Shown here: piece after piece, positions 22,893-33,200 of the stretch
Numbering within the stretch: the stretch's first letter is position 1
How the letters are laid out: the number at the start of each line of letters is the position of its first letter
From: a virus
Direction: 5' to 3' (one strand)
IMG/VR virus record: IMGVR_UViG_3300028400_000004
Coordinates: 1-64,000 of that record
DNA: 64,000 nt
Notes under the pieces: generated by a model
Told to the model about the DNA's origin: nothing
What the model saw: only the letters and a program-made list of their open reading frames with translations
Database searches by the model: none
Position numbers and translations under genes: made by a program

Positions 22893-23311
22893 ATCCTGTA
22901 ACCATTGACCTAAAAGATATATTAGAAGCAAATGGTGTTGGAACTTTTGGTGCTACCAATGGTTGGGGAATCTACATAGGCTTTGAGCCTGAAACACCTG
23001 ATACTACAATAACATTGTATGATACTGGCGGTGGCAGTCCTTTACCTAATTTATTACTAGATTTTCCTACTATACAAACAAGAATAAGAGGCTCTGTAGG
23101 AGATTATGAAGCAACCTACCAAAAAGCATTAGAGGTTAGGGATGTTTTACTAGGTTTGCCATCACAAACAATAAATGGAACTTTATATGATGGTGTGTGG
23201 GCTAATTCAGATATTATTTATTTGACAAGAACAAAAGACAGGCCGGTTTTTGTTATAAATTGGCGTATTGCTAGAGAACCGGCTACAGGTAATAATAGAA
23301 ATCCACTATGA
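22889..23311 (+). CDS. Tail terminator / minor capsid-like protein
   Basis: A 140-aa protein with TITLYDTGGGSPLPNLLLDF, then PTIQTRIRGSVGDYEATYQK and an amphipathic helix, matching small phage proteins annotated as minor capsid or tail terminator. Position immediately before the major tail protein fits a terminator that caps the tail tube. Confidence 0.6.
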   Translation: MNPVTIDLKDILEANGVGTFGATNGWGIYIGFEPETPDTTITLYDTGGGSPLPNLLLDFPTIQTRIRGSVGDYEATYQKALEVRDVLLGLPSQTINGTLYDGVWANSDIIYLTRTKDRPVFVINWRIAREPATGNNRNPL

Positions 23312-23323
23312 GGTTAAAATAAA

Positions 23324-24343
23324 ATGGCAAAAAAAATTAATGTATATGATGGTACTAACTGGTTAACACTTCCAGGTTCATCCGGCGAATATACCGAGGA
23401 AGCTGCGACTACTGACGATACTGTATTTGGTGCTACTTTTAGTTCTAATGAGTCAACACTTATTACTTGGTCTGTGAGTGCTAATGCATACTTCAAAGGT
23501 TTTGCAGGTTATAAGGCCAAGCTATTAAAGTTCTCTGCTAGTGCTGCCAATACCGGGGTTGCAATGACACAGGAAACCGGTCAGATTTATACTTTAGGTA
23601 CCGGGCAGGCCTTTGACCGTAATTTTCCCGTTACTGTTTATGATGGTGCTACAGATGTAACTGCACAAGTAGAATGGATTGATTATTTATTTGGTCGTAT
23701 TAAATTTGTTGATACCTATACTGTAACAGGTTCCGTTACTGTTGATGCCTATATCATTAGTTTTACTACCGTCGGTACTGCTTCTTCTTTTACACTAACT
23801 CAAAATGCCGACGCAATCCAAACCACCGATTTTGCCACTGCACAGGGCAATAATGGTTTCCATACTTATAATCCAGGCCTTCGTACTGTAAGTTTAGACC
23901 TTACCGGATTTTATACAGTTTCAAACGACTTCAGTAATATTTTACAAGGCCGTCAAGAAATTATGATTGAGGTAAATCCTGATGGAAACAGTAAGAGCAT
24001 TGCTCGTGGCTACTTTAAGGCGGCCTCTCATGGGCAGAGCGGTGATGTAGGTGCTTTAGAAGAAGAAACTATTACTTTCAATCTAAATGTGCCTGACGAC
24101 CAAAAGCTATATTTGCCTTTCTCTTGGCAACATGCTTCCGATACTACACTATCTCCAGCAGTAAAAGTTGTCCTCGATAACTGGCTGTCTGAAACCAAGA
24201 CTAATGTTCAGTACCTATATAATGGTACAAATGGTTATCAGGGTACTAGCGTTATTACTGATGTTAGTTTAGAATCTTCATTGGAAGGTATGAACACTTT
24301 TAGTGTTTCCTTCCAAGGCGACGGTGCTCCAACAGCTATCTAA
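23324..24343 (+). CDS. Major tail tube protein
   Basis: A 339-aa beta-rich protein rich in Thr, Ser and Gly (FSASAANTGVAMTQETGQIY; SFTLTQNADAIQTTDFATAQ; SVSFQGDGAPTAI at the end). Position between tail terminator and gpG/GT, length and GC-elevated codon use like the capsid gene identify it. A preceding AGG spacing of 8 bases marks the start. Confidence 0.8.
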   Translation: MAKKINVYDGTNWLTLPGSSGEYTEEAATTDDTVFGATFSSNESTLITWSVSANAYFKGFAGYKAKLLKFSASAANTGVAMTQETGQIYTLGTGQAFDRNFPVTVYDGATDVTAQVEWIDYLFGRIKFVDTYTVTGSVTVDAYIISFTTVGTASSFTLTQNADAIQTTDFATAQGNNGFHTYNPGLRTVSLDLTGFYTVSNDFSNILQGRQEIMIEVNPDGNSKSIARGYFKAASHGQSGDVGALEEETITFNLNVPDDQKLYLPFSWQHASDTTLSPAVKVVLDNWLSETKTNVQYLYNGTNGYQGTSVITDVSLESSLEGMNTFSVSFQGDGAPTAI

Positions 24344-24351
24344 GGTGATCT

Positions 24352-24666
24352 ATGAGTAACGATATTCGTAATAAACTTCTAACTGATATTAAACCGGAAC
24401 GTGTAAAAATTAACCTACGTGGTGTTGAAGTAGAAGTACAACAGCCAGTAGTTAAGGATATTCTTAATGCCGATACAGAGGACACGACCTTTATTATTGA
24501 TATGATGGTAAGATATTGTTATGTGCCTGGAACAAATGAACGTGTGTTTGAAGAATCAGACAAGGAAATTATCCTGCAATGGCCTATGGGGGATTGGTTT
24601 ACTACATTCGGCGAAGCATTTAATAAATTAGCTTCAGTAGGAAAAGACGAGGCCAAAAAAAAGTAA
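24352..24666 (+). CDS. Tail assembly chaperone gpG-like (0-frame product)
   Basis: A 104-aa acidic protein (MSNDIRNKLLTDIKPERVKI ... SVGKDEAKKK) immediately after the tube gene and before the tape measure, where lambda-like phages carry gpG. It ends at an A-rich slippery stretch, and most ribosomes should stop at TAA 24664-24666. Confidence 0.75.
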   Translation: MSNDIRNKLLTDIKPERVKINLRGVEVEVQQPVVKDILNADTEDTTFIIDMMVRYCYVPGTNERVFEESDKEIILQWPMGDWFTTFGEAFNKLASVGKDEAKKK

Positions 24667-24863
24667 AAGAGAACCCCCTACTGCAAATGGTACTTGCAGT
24701 AGGGGAACTTTTACACTTAACAATAAAAGAAGTTATAGAACTAGATTATAATGAATTTTTAACTTGGGTAAGCTGGATTGAGTTTAAAAACGAGGAAGAA
24801 GAAAAGGCCATTAAAAAACAAAACAATACAAAAAGTAACAAAAAAGTAGTAAGAAGAATATAA
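24352..24863 (+). CDS. gpG-T fusion by -1 frameshift
   Basis: The canonical slippery heptamer A AAA AAG lies at 24657-24663 in the gpG frame. Slipping back one base continues as V-K-ENPLLQMVLAVGELL through WVSWIEFKNEEEEKAIKK to TAA 24861-24863. The fusion would be about 170 aa. The downstream -1 frame has no start codon in a good context and reads like a tail chaperone T domain. gpG/GT pairs coat the tape measure during tail assembly. Confidence 0.8.
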
Positions 24864-24901
24864 TTACCCCAAATAATAAATAATATTTGGGGTAATTTTT
24901 T
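24864..24901 (+). terminator. Terminator-like hairpin directly before the tape measure start
   Basis: TTACCCCAAATA / TATTTGGGGTAA with an 8-base loop followed by TTTTTT. The tape measure GTG is the base after the T-run, and the only Shine-Dalgarno-like bases (GGGG) are inside the stem. Confidence 0.75.
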
Positions 24902-27900
24902 GTGACTATTTCAGTAGGTGACATTACCTATACTGTAAATGTAGATATTAGTGGTGTCTTAAAGGCACAAAAAGCAATAAAGGATTTTGAAAAAAGTCTA
25001 AAGTCCTTAAAGCAATTATCAAACAATATTAATATAAAAATAAATTTATCTGGATATGGGCAGGCAGCAAAAAACCTGAGAGAGCTTAGTAAGCTAGCTA
25101 AAGATAAAACTATAAATATAAAAGTAAACAATGCTGATATAAAAAACGTAAATGATAACTTAAAAAAGGTACGACAAAAATCAAAAACAAGTCTTAATAT
25201 AAAAGTAAATAATGCTGCAAAAGTAAAAAAAGATTTAAGAGAAATAGATAGATTATTAGCCAATATAAAACAAAACAAAAATATACAAATAATAGCAGCA
25301 ACTGATGTTGTAAGTCGCGGTAAATCAAGTGGTAATAGTAAGACAGCCGCTAGGGACAGTAGTGAAATAAGGAAATTACGACAAGAAGAAACAATACAAC
25401 GATTACTTTTACAAAATAGAAAATTATTACAATCAGCTAGACAGTTTTCTGGGTTAGCATCTCAAAGAATAAAGGAACCTCTATTAGAAGCGAGAAAGGA
25501 ATTATTATCTCTTAATAGGGCATTTAGGTCTGGAAAATTAGATTATGCTGACTATGTAGAAAGTGTAGGCAATGTAAGATTAGAACTTAAAAAAGCATCA
25601 GATCAGCTTACCAATTACAAACTAAATGTAAGGGAAACAGGTAGGCTTATGAAACAAATGGAATTAATGCAAACCAGATATTCATCCGCTTTAGAAAAAA
25701 TAAAAACTGCTGGAATTTCAGATTATAAATCAAATTTTGAAGAAAAGTTTATATCAGCGCAACAGATTTTACGATCAAAAACCACACCTATTTCTCAAAA
25801 AACAAAAGCCGTAGCGGAACTAGATAGAGAGCTACAAAAAGTAATAAGAGACCAACAACGATTTACACAGGAAGTTAAACGAGTTAAAGGTCTAGCTGGA
25901 CTATTTGGAAAACTATCAGATGCTATTAAGAGTGTAGGTGCAGCTTACGCAGCCTTCTTAATATTCAGTGGTATAGAAAAATTAATAAAAACTACTGTAA
26001 CATTAGCCGATGAAACTAAAGGGCTTAGAGGACAACTAAAATTATTAGTAAAAAATCAAAAAGAATTAGATAAAACTTGGAATGACTTAATAAAAGTAGC
26101 CATACAAACCAGGACAGATTTAGCACCTACAGTAAAATTATATACAAAGGTAGCGGCTGCATTATTAAACTTAGGATATAGCAGCGAAGTAGCATTAAAA
26201 ACAGTAAAAGCTATAAACACATCACTTGTTCTTAGTGGATCAAGTGCACAAGAAGCTGCATCAACAGTTATACAGCTGTCTCAGGCTTTCTCAAAAGGCA
26301 AACTAGATGGTGAAGAACTAAGATCAGTATTAGAAAATAATCAAGTCTATGCACTAGCATTGGCTAAAGCCCTAAAAGTTGCAGGCGATAATACCGCCGT
26401 TACCACTAGAAACGTGCTAATGGCAAGCCGTGCAGGGAAAATAACACTCGATGTTATGGTTAAAGCTGGCCAAGCTATAAATAAAGAATTGGGGGATTCT
26501 TTAAACAATATTCCAATACGACTAGGACAAGCTGTCTCTATTCTGAAAACCCGGTTCATGGAAGTTATTTCTGCGATACAGTCAGCGGTAGATTATACTG
26601 CAATGTTATCTAAAGTTGTTTTAGGTTTAGCAAATAATATAAAAATAGTTACAGTAACCATTGTTAGCTTAATAGGCGCTTTAGGAAGTATGGGAACTGG
26701 AGCACTAATAAGTAAAGTATTTAAGTATCTTAGTAAGAATATGTTTGTGTCTTCAGCCAAAGGAATCATGAAGATAGTAAAATCATTTAAGACACTAAGA
26801 GGCGCTTTTGGTTGGATAGGATTGGCTTTAACAGGAGTTAGCGCAGCTATAGCTGTATATAAAAACGATTTAATAAGTATAAAAGGAGAAACTTATACTG
26901 TAGGGGAAGTACTACAGGCAGTTTGGCTAGCAATAAAAGATGTAATAAGTAAAGTAGTAGATAGGGTAAAAACAAAGCTAAAAAATTACATAGAATTTTT
27001 CAAGGCATATAAAAAGCTAACAGTGGAAATATTTAGGGTTATAAAGAAAAATCTAATTGATTTTTATAATTCTGTAAGTAAAACATTAAATAAATTAAGT
27101 GGTCCATTTGTTGCTTTTGCTAAAGTAATAAAACATTCACTTATTACTGGCCTGGCTGCTATTAAAACATTTAGGGAGGCTTTGGGGAAGGCATGGGAAG
27201 AGAAATCACTATCTGCTGGTATTGAGTATTTTAAGAAGAATATAAATAAAAATATTAAGGAGGCACAAGATCAAACATTTATTACAAACCTTTTAGAAGC
27301 ATTTTTGCCAGACAATGCCGCAAAACAGGTTGATGAAAAAGTAATAAAACCTATAGGAAATGCAATTGATTTTATTAAGGATAAAACAGAAAATGTTAGA
27401 AAAATGCTTGAAAAAGTTGGTTGGCTATTTTCCCCACAAGGATTTAAGGAAAGTTTAGAACTGGCCAATAAGTACTTTGATGAATTTGCATATAAATATC
27501 TAAAGAAATCAAAACAACTATCAGAACGTCAAGCAGGCTTTGGCGCGCTCCGTTTTGGTGGGGAAATAGTACCAAATAATGTATTAGATGATATTGATAG
27601 ATTTAACTCTGCTATGGATAAATATGTTGCAATTAGTATGAATATAACAAAGCTACAAAAAGCATTAAGTACGGATATTGGTGTTAAATTTGTTGCTTTT
27701 GGAAATGAAGGTCTAATGAATAATTATTTGTCTGCTTTACAAAAGGCAGCTGACTATACCAGAGCATTATCCAATGAGACACTAAAATTCTATAACTTCT
27801 ATATAGGAAAACCACTGGGTTTTCAAGCAAAAACAACTGAAGAATTTATTGCAAAACTAGCAGAACAAATAGTAAAACAAAAACAATTAAATACACAAAC

Positions 27901-29095
27901 AAAAGCTACAATTTCTATAATCAATAAGTTGAACAGTAGCTATTATGATCTAAATACCGCTTTAGAAGAAATAACTGCTTATAAGAAGAATAATCCATTT
28001 GATTCTGAATTTGTTAAGGAATTAAAAAATCTTAATGTAGAACTTAATTCTATGGAATTTAATTTAGAACTTATAAATGCCGTACAGGAAAAAATGGGCA
28101 GAAGAAAGTTTGCTAATTTGGATGAGTTCAAAAAATATTTACTAAACGTTCAATCAATGACTAAGTATGCTAAGGATTATGCTGAAGCACTAAGACTAAT
28201 GAATGAGACAAATCGTTATGACAGTGCCTTCAATAATAAACGAGATTTAGAATTATTCTACAAAAATTCATACATAGCGATTAAAAATATAATAAAAACT
28301 AAGGAAGAACAACAACGAGCGCTAAACCAGCTGTATGAATTTTACAGGCAACAGTATAAAATAATTACAGGATATACAATTTTAAGGACTGAATCGGACA
28401 CTACTTATAGAGGTATAATTGATAACTCCAAAAAAGCAAATAGATCAATTGGCGCATCAGCAAAGCAAATGTTAAATGGGATTTCTGATGGGCTTGTTAA
28501 ATTTTATAATGGACTTATTAATCTAAGAAAACATGCTTTGAGAATAAAAACGGCATTGTTAGAAGTGTCTGATGCCTTTAAGTATAATGCGAAAAATATA
28601 ATGAAAGACTTAGCCAGTCTTATCGACAACTGGGTGGATCAGATGTCTGATAGATTGGCAGAATTTGTAGCCAAAGGAAAGGCTGACTTTAGATCATTAT
28701 TGCAAGATATGAACAGACAATTAACATCATTAATACTAAGGCAGGCTATTGTACAACCATTTATGGAAGGTATAAAATCATTAGTGATAAATACCTCGGC
28801 AGCCAATGCAGTACCTACTGTAGATGCTAACCAAATAGGAATAGGACAATCAGTAGATTTATCACAACCTGCCGGCGTTGTTAGTGCAAGATCAAGAACA
28901 AAAACCGCAAGCCCGGTTACTGTTAATGTGATTAACAAGACAAGCCAAGAAGTTACTGCAAATGCTACTGTAGAATATAATGACGCCGGAATGAGTATAA
29001 ATGTTATAGTAGAAGCTGCTGTAGCGGAAATGGCTGCTAATGGCAAGCTAGACAGAATAATGGCACAATATGGCGCTAGACGTAGAGGTGTTTAA
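24902..29095 (+). CDS. Tail tape measure protein
   Basis: 1397 aa, the second largest gene. The N-terminal 350 residues are coiled coil. Residues about 360-560 hold a tape-measure domain (LADETKGLRGQLKLLVKNQK; SSEVALKTVKAINTSLVLSG; FSKGKLDGEELRSVLENNQV). Hydrophobic helices follow (IVTVTIVSLIGALGSMG; IGLALTGVSAAIAVY), then long helices and a small C-terminal domain with GLVKFYNGLINLRKH. Using the usual 1.5 angstrom per residue, a tail near 200 nm is inferred. Translation begins at GTG behind a hairpin. Confidence 0.95.
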   Translation: MTISVGDITYTVNVDISGVLKAQKAIKDFEKSLKSLKQLSNNINIKINLSGYGQAAKNLRELSKLAKDKTINIKVNNADIKNVNDNLKKVRQKSKTSLNIKVNNAAKVKKDLREIDRLLANIKQNKNIQIIAATDVVSRGKSSGNSKTAARDSSEIRKLRQEETIQRLLLQNRKLLQSARQFSGLASQRIKEPLLEARKELLSLNRAFRSGKLDYADYVESVGNVRLELKKASDQLTNYKLNVRETGRLMKQMELMQTRYSSALEKIKTAGISDYKSNFEEKFISAQQILRSKTTPISQKTKAVAELDRELQKVIRDQQRFTQEVKRVKGLAGLFGKLSDAIKSVGAAYAAFLIFSGIEKLIKTTVTLADETKGLRGQLKLLVKNQKELDKTWNDLIKVAIQTRTDLAPTVKLYTKVAAALLNLGYSSEVALKTVKAINTSLVLSGSSAQEAASTVIQLSQAFSKGKLDGEELRSVLENNQVYALALAKALKVAGDNTAVTTRNVLMASRAGKITLDVMVKAGQAINKELGDSLNNIPIRLGQAVSILKTRFMEVISAIQSAVDYTAMLSKVVLGLANNIKIVTVTIVSLIGALGSMGTGALISKVFKYLSKNMFVSSAKGIMKIVKSFKTLRGAFGWIGLALTGVSAAIAVYKNDLISIKGETYTVGEVLQAVWLAIKDVISKVVDRVKTKLKNYIEFFKAYKKLTVEIFRVIKKNLIDFYNSVSKTLNKLSGPFVAFAKVIKHSLITGLAAIKTFREALGKAWEEKSLSAGIEYFKKNINKNIKEAQDQTFITNLLEAFLPDNAAKQVDEKVIKPIGNAIDFIKDKTENVRKMLEKVGWLFSPQGFKESLELANKYFDEFAYKYLKKSKQLSERQAGFGALRFGGEIVPNNVLDDIDRFNSAMDKYVAISMNITKLQKALSTDIGVKFVAFGNEGLMNNYLSALQKAADYTRALSNETLKFYNFYIGKPLGFQAKTTEEFIAKLAEQIVKQKQLNTQTKATISIINKLNSSYYDLNTALEEITAYKKNNPFDSEFVKELKNLNVELNSMEFNLELINAVQEKMGRRKFANLDEFKKYLLNVQSMTKYAKDYAEALRLMNETNRYDSAFNNKRDLELFYKNSYIAIKNIIKTKEEQQRALNQLYEFYRQQYKIITGYTILRTESDTTYRGIIDNSKKANRSIGASAKQMLNGISDGLVKFYNGLINLRKHALRIKTALLEVSDAFKYNAKNIMKDLASLIDNWVDQMSDRLAEFVAKGKADFRSLLQDMNRQLTSLILRQAIVQPFMEGIKSLVINTSAANAVPTVDANQIGIGQSVDLSQPAGVVSARSRTKTASPVTVNVINKTSQEVTANATVEYNDAGMSINVIVEAAVAEMAANGKLDRIMAQYGARRRGV

Positions 29096-29445
29096 TGGCA
29101 ACAATAAACTGGCCTAGTAGTTTACCTAGTCCTTTACTGGAAGGATACAAAAAAGATATTGTGGAGTCTGTATTAAGACAAAACCCCGATAGCGGTCCAC
29201 CAATAGCAAGACGAAGATTTACTTCTAGCGGGGAAACTATTGTATTCAAAATTTTAGTAGATGATGTACAGTTGAATACATTAGAAAATTTTTATTACAA
29301 TACAACGAATTACGGTGTTGAACTGTTTAATTTTACAGACCCATTAACGAACACAAATAAAGAGTGCCAATTTATGGCGCCACCATCTTATGAAGTAGTC
29401 AGTCAAAATCAAATAAAAGCGACCATACAGGTAAGAGCACGATGA
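29095..29445 (+). CDS. Minor tail protein, gpM-like
   Basis: A 116-aa protein starting MATINWPSSLPSPLLEGYKK with RRRFTSSGETIVFKILVDDV, the W-P-x-x-LP and RRRFT pattern of tail-tip M-like proteins. It overlaps the tape measure stop by one base and precedes L- and K-like genes in lambda order. Confidence 0.65.
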   Translation: MATINWPSSLPSPLLEGYKKDIVESVLRQNPDSGPPIARRRFTSSGETIVFKILVDDVQLNTLENFYYNTTNYGVELFNFTDPLTNTNKECQFMAPPSYEVVSQNQIKATIQVRAR

Positions 29446-29939
29446 CTAGGGTTATAGACTCTAATAGACTTGCAGATTTATTATCTAGTACGCCTGATGA
29501 TATTATATTGCAAACCGTTACATATAGCGATACTAATGGCAACTTATACAGATTCGTAAGTAATCTAGAAGATATTACGGTAGGAGCAGACACCTATAAA
29601 GCATTACCATTTCAAATTACGTTACCAAAAGAAAGTTATAATAATTATGTAAACAAAGCATCATTATCTTTTGATAATATATCTCAAGATTTGACTACTT
29701 ATTTACGGCAAAACGCTAGGGGAGCTTCTATAGATTTAGGATTAGTGGCAAAAGATACCAATGGTAACTTTTCATTTATATATGGTCCCGTAAGATTTGA
29801 TGTATTAAGTGTTTCATATAGGTTGGGATTACTGGCGATTGAATTAGGCTTTAGAACTATTAACATAAACTCTGCATTTATTCGCCATAAATTAGATACT
29901 ACTATTGCACCCGGTATATGGCTAGATAACAAACTATGA
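29442..29939 (+). CDS. Minor tail protein, DUF1833/gpL-like
   Basis: A 165-aa protein. YKALPFQITLPKESYNNYVN and KASLSFDNISQDLTTYLRQN match the DUF1833 pattern (F-x-x-xLP, IdNv, lR). In many siphoviruses it sits between the M-like and NlpC/P60-like genes as here. It is a probable hub component at the tail tip. Confidence 0.7.
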   Translation: MTRVIDSNRLADLLSSTPDDIILQTVTYSDTNGNLYRFVSNLEDITVGADTYKALPFQITLPKESYNNYVNKASLSFDNISQDLTTYLRQNARGASIDLGLVAKDTNGNFSFIYGPVRFDVLSVSYRLGLLAIELGFRTININSAFIRHKLDTTIAPGIWLDNKL

Positions 29940-30292
29940 TGACAAAAGAAGAATGGCTACAACAAGCATTATATACACCATATATCCATAACAAAGAACA
30001 ATTAAGGATAGGCTTTGACTGCTTTGGATTAATAAAAAATTATTACAAGAATGTTCTTGGAATTAAATTAAATAATGATTTATTGAAAATGAAAAATATG
30101 TTTATAAAAAAGTTTGCCCCAAAAAACAATGGAGATATACTAATACTACATGGAAAACCAACACATGCAGTATTATATTGGGGTGAAGGACTATGTTTAC
30201 ACATAACAAGTAGTACTATTTATCCTGTATTTGAAAGACTGACAAATCCAGAAATAAAAAATTACAGAGCAGTATATGCGAAAAAACACTAA
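29936..30292 (+). CDS. NlpC/P60-type tail tip peptidase, gpK-like
   Basis: A 118-aa protein. GFDCFGLIKNYYKN holds the catalytic Cys and KPTHAVLYWGEG the His of the NlpC/P60 fold. The fold cleaves peptidoglycan peptides, and in tails it helps cell-wall penetration. It is smaller than lambda gpK, keeping only the peptidase domain. It overlaps the tail-tip gene by 17 bases. Confidence 0.8.
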   Translation: MMTKEEWLQQALYTPYIHNKEQLRIGFDCFGLIKNYYKNVLGIKLNNDLLKMKNMFIKKFAPKNNGDILILHGKPTHAVLYWGEGLCLHITSSTIYPVFERLTNPEIKNYRAVYAKKH

Positions 30293-33200
30293 AGTTTTAA
30301 TTTATAATAATCCACTAGAAAAGGTTACAGACACAGTCATATACTGCAAGCCTGGATTTTGTATTAATGATCTTAATATAAATAAAGATAATTATATTTT
30401 CTATGTTAATGGGAAGCCTTGTGACTTTGACTACAAATTGAAAGCTGAAGACATTTTATCAATTTATGTATTACCTAAAGATACAAATAATACTTATGTA
30501 AGGCAAGGTATTAAATTAGCTGCTGTATTGGCCGTTGCATCTTTAACCCAAAATTGGGTCGCCGGATGGAAAATGGCCGCATTATTATCAACCAATTTAA
30601 TAGCAAATTATTTACTGCCAGATTTGCCATTAGATGAAACAACACCGGAAGAGTTACTTAGTGGAACACTAACAGAGCCAAAAGAAGGTCTTAGGATTCC
30701 AAAAATATTTGGAAATGTTCATTTCACACCGCCAATGGCTGCACGTCCTCATTTGAACCCTGGATCAGGAAATGACGCTAGTATTGTATACTGCGTAGCT
30801 TTAGGATATGGGCCACTAGACTTAGTAGGAACATCCACTAGCCTGCAGCTTAGTGGTACTAGAACGACTCCACATACTATAAACGATATACCGGATGGAT
30901 CAATTACACTGGGTGGTACAGATATAAAGCAAGCTAAAGGTGTGGAAATAGAAATAGGTGATCCAAACACTTTTTCTATCTATGATGAATTAGTATATGA
31001 CCAAGTAGTCAATTTTTCATATACAAGAACGAACGGTGTTGAAGATAATTGGACACCGGATAATGTAGAGCATATACAAACTATGGGGGTAGCTGGTAAA
31101 AATATCACTATAAATATACACTTTCCTAGTGGATTATACACAAAAGGCGGAGATAATAAAGTAAATAAGCGGTTCCAAGATATAGTTGAGTTTCAAATTC
31201 AATATAAAAAATCAACAGACACTACTTGGACTTCATTTAACTTACCCTCTAAATTTTTAGATTATAGTTATCCAGACTCAACAAAAGGATGGATATATGG
31301 AGGAAAAACAAAACCATTTTGGGTTAAAATAAATTTAGAATTACCTACAGAAGATATTTATGACATAAAATTAGTAAGAATAAGAACTCACACAGGAGAT
31401 AGTGAAGTAGTACGCGCTACATTCGTATGGGAAACCTTGGTAATAACTAAGTCCGGACAACCAATAAAACAATTATATTCCCCTAAAGTTGATAGTGGTG
31501 AAGAACCAATATGGATGGCTATCAAAGTAAAAGGAAAAGATAGAATAAAATCAGCTTATGATCTAAAGGTTAATCTAGGCGGTTACTGCTTTAATGGAGC
31601 AACAAAAGTAAGAACCCAATCTCCTGCCTTAGCAGCTTTAGAAATATTAACAACGTCTGTCAATAAGAATAGAGTTGACCCTTCAAAAATAGACATAAAT
31701 AGTTTTACTTCCTGGGATAGTTGGTGCTCGTCAGTAGGATATACATTTAATACTGCATATTATAAAGACGAAACACTAAAGTCTGTATTGGATGACGCCA
31801 GCCGTGCTGGATTAGGGCGGGTAATCATTACTGACCAAGGATTCAGGGCTGTATATGATGCGGGTGCTGCAAATGCTACGCCAACCCAAATATTCACACC
31901 TCGTAATTCTTGGAACTTTTCTGCTACACAATCAGCAGATAAAATTCCTGATGCCGTAAAATTAATGTATCTAAATGAGGATACTGCAACCCAAGATTCT
32001 GTCATTGTTTATAATACTGGATATGACGAGAGTACAGCTTTTGATATAACCGATTATAGTTTTAGAGGTATTACTACCCATGATCATGCCGCTAGTATTG
32101 CTTCATTTTTATTAAATACCGCCAATTTACGACCTACTACATATAAATTTATAACCACAATTGAAGCGTTACGCAGTATTGTTGGTGACAAAGTTAAATT
32201 ACAACATGATAGCATTGCAGTAGGATATGGATCGGGTCGTGTAATAGAAACAACCACATCAGCAGGAAATATTACTGCTGTTAGACTGGATGAACGCATT
32301 GTATTAGGGGGCGCCACTTCTGGAGACAATTCTATTCTATTTAGAGCTAGTGACGGCGTAGTTTATATTTCCCAAATACAAGAATTTAATGTAGAAACAG
32401 ATACTTTTACATTATCTAATCCTATAAGTGATACTGTTAACTTATTAGATGCTATAGCTACTGTAGGAAAAACATCGCAAGAAACTATAGATTTAGTTAT
32501 AAGCGATATTGAATATTCTAACGACTTTTCAGCTACAATTACTGGATTTGATGCTGCACCTGAAGTACATAATCATACAGGCAGAATACCACCTTATACA
32601 CCGCCAGCATATTTACCTCCAAATATAGAACAACTAACTCCACCAACGCCAAGTATTGTTAGTGCCTTTGCTTCAATAGAAGATAGTGACGTATTGCCGG
32701 ATGGAACACCTTTAGCAGAGCTAAAAGCATTATTCAAGTCAGCAGACAATTCTGTACCTGTTGAAAAAATAGAAGTACAGGTTTGGGCAGATTCTTCTGT
32801 AGATAGCCAAGCACAACCTATTACTTATGTAATTGATCCATGGGAAGGTTTAAGTGTAAAAGTAAACTTCGATGATAATATTTATTTAAGGGCTAGAAGC
32901 GTAAGTCCGTACGGTAAAACTTCTGATTGGACGGATTTACAAACAATTACCCCTACATGGACATGGCCGCCAGGTGCTGTTACTAATTTACAAATTGAAA
33001 ATTTTGATGACAAAATAAAACTATCATGGGATAAGCACGAAAGACCTTCTGTAAAAGAATATGAAATAAGACGTGGAACATCTTGGTCAACTGCTACAGT
33101 TTTAGGCAGAACTACAGATACATTTTTTATTGATTATGCACAAGGTGTAGGAAATACTACTTATTTGGTCGCACCTATTGATAGTACAACGAATGAAGTC

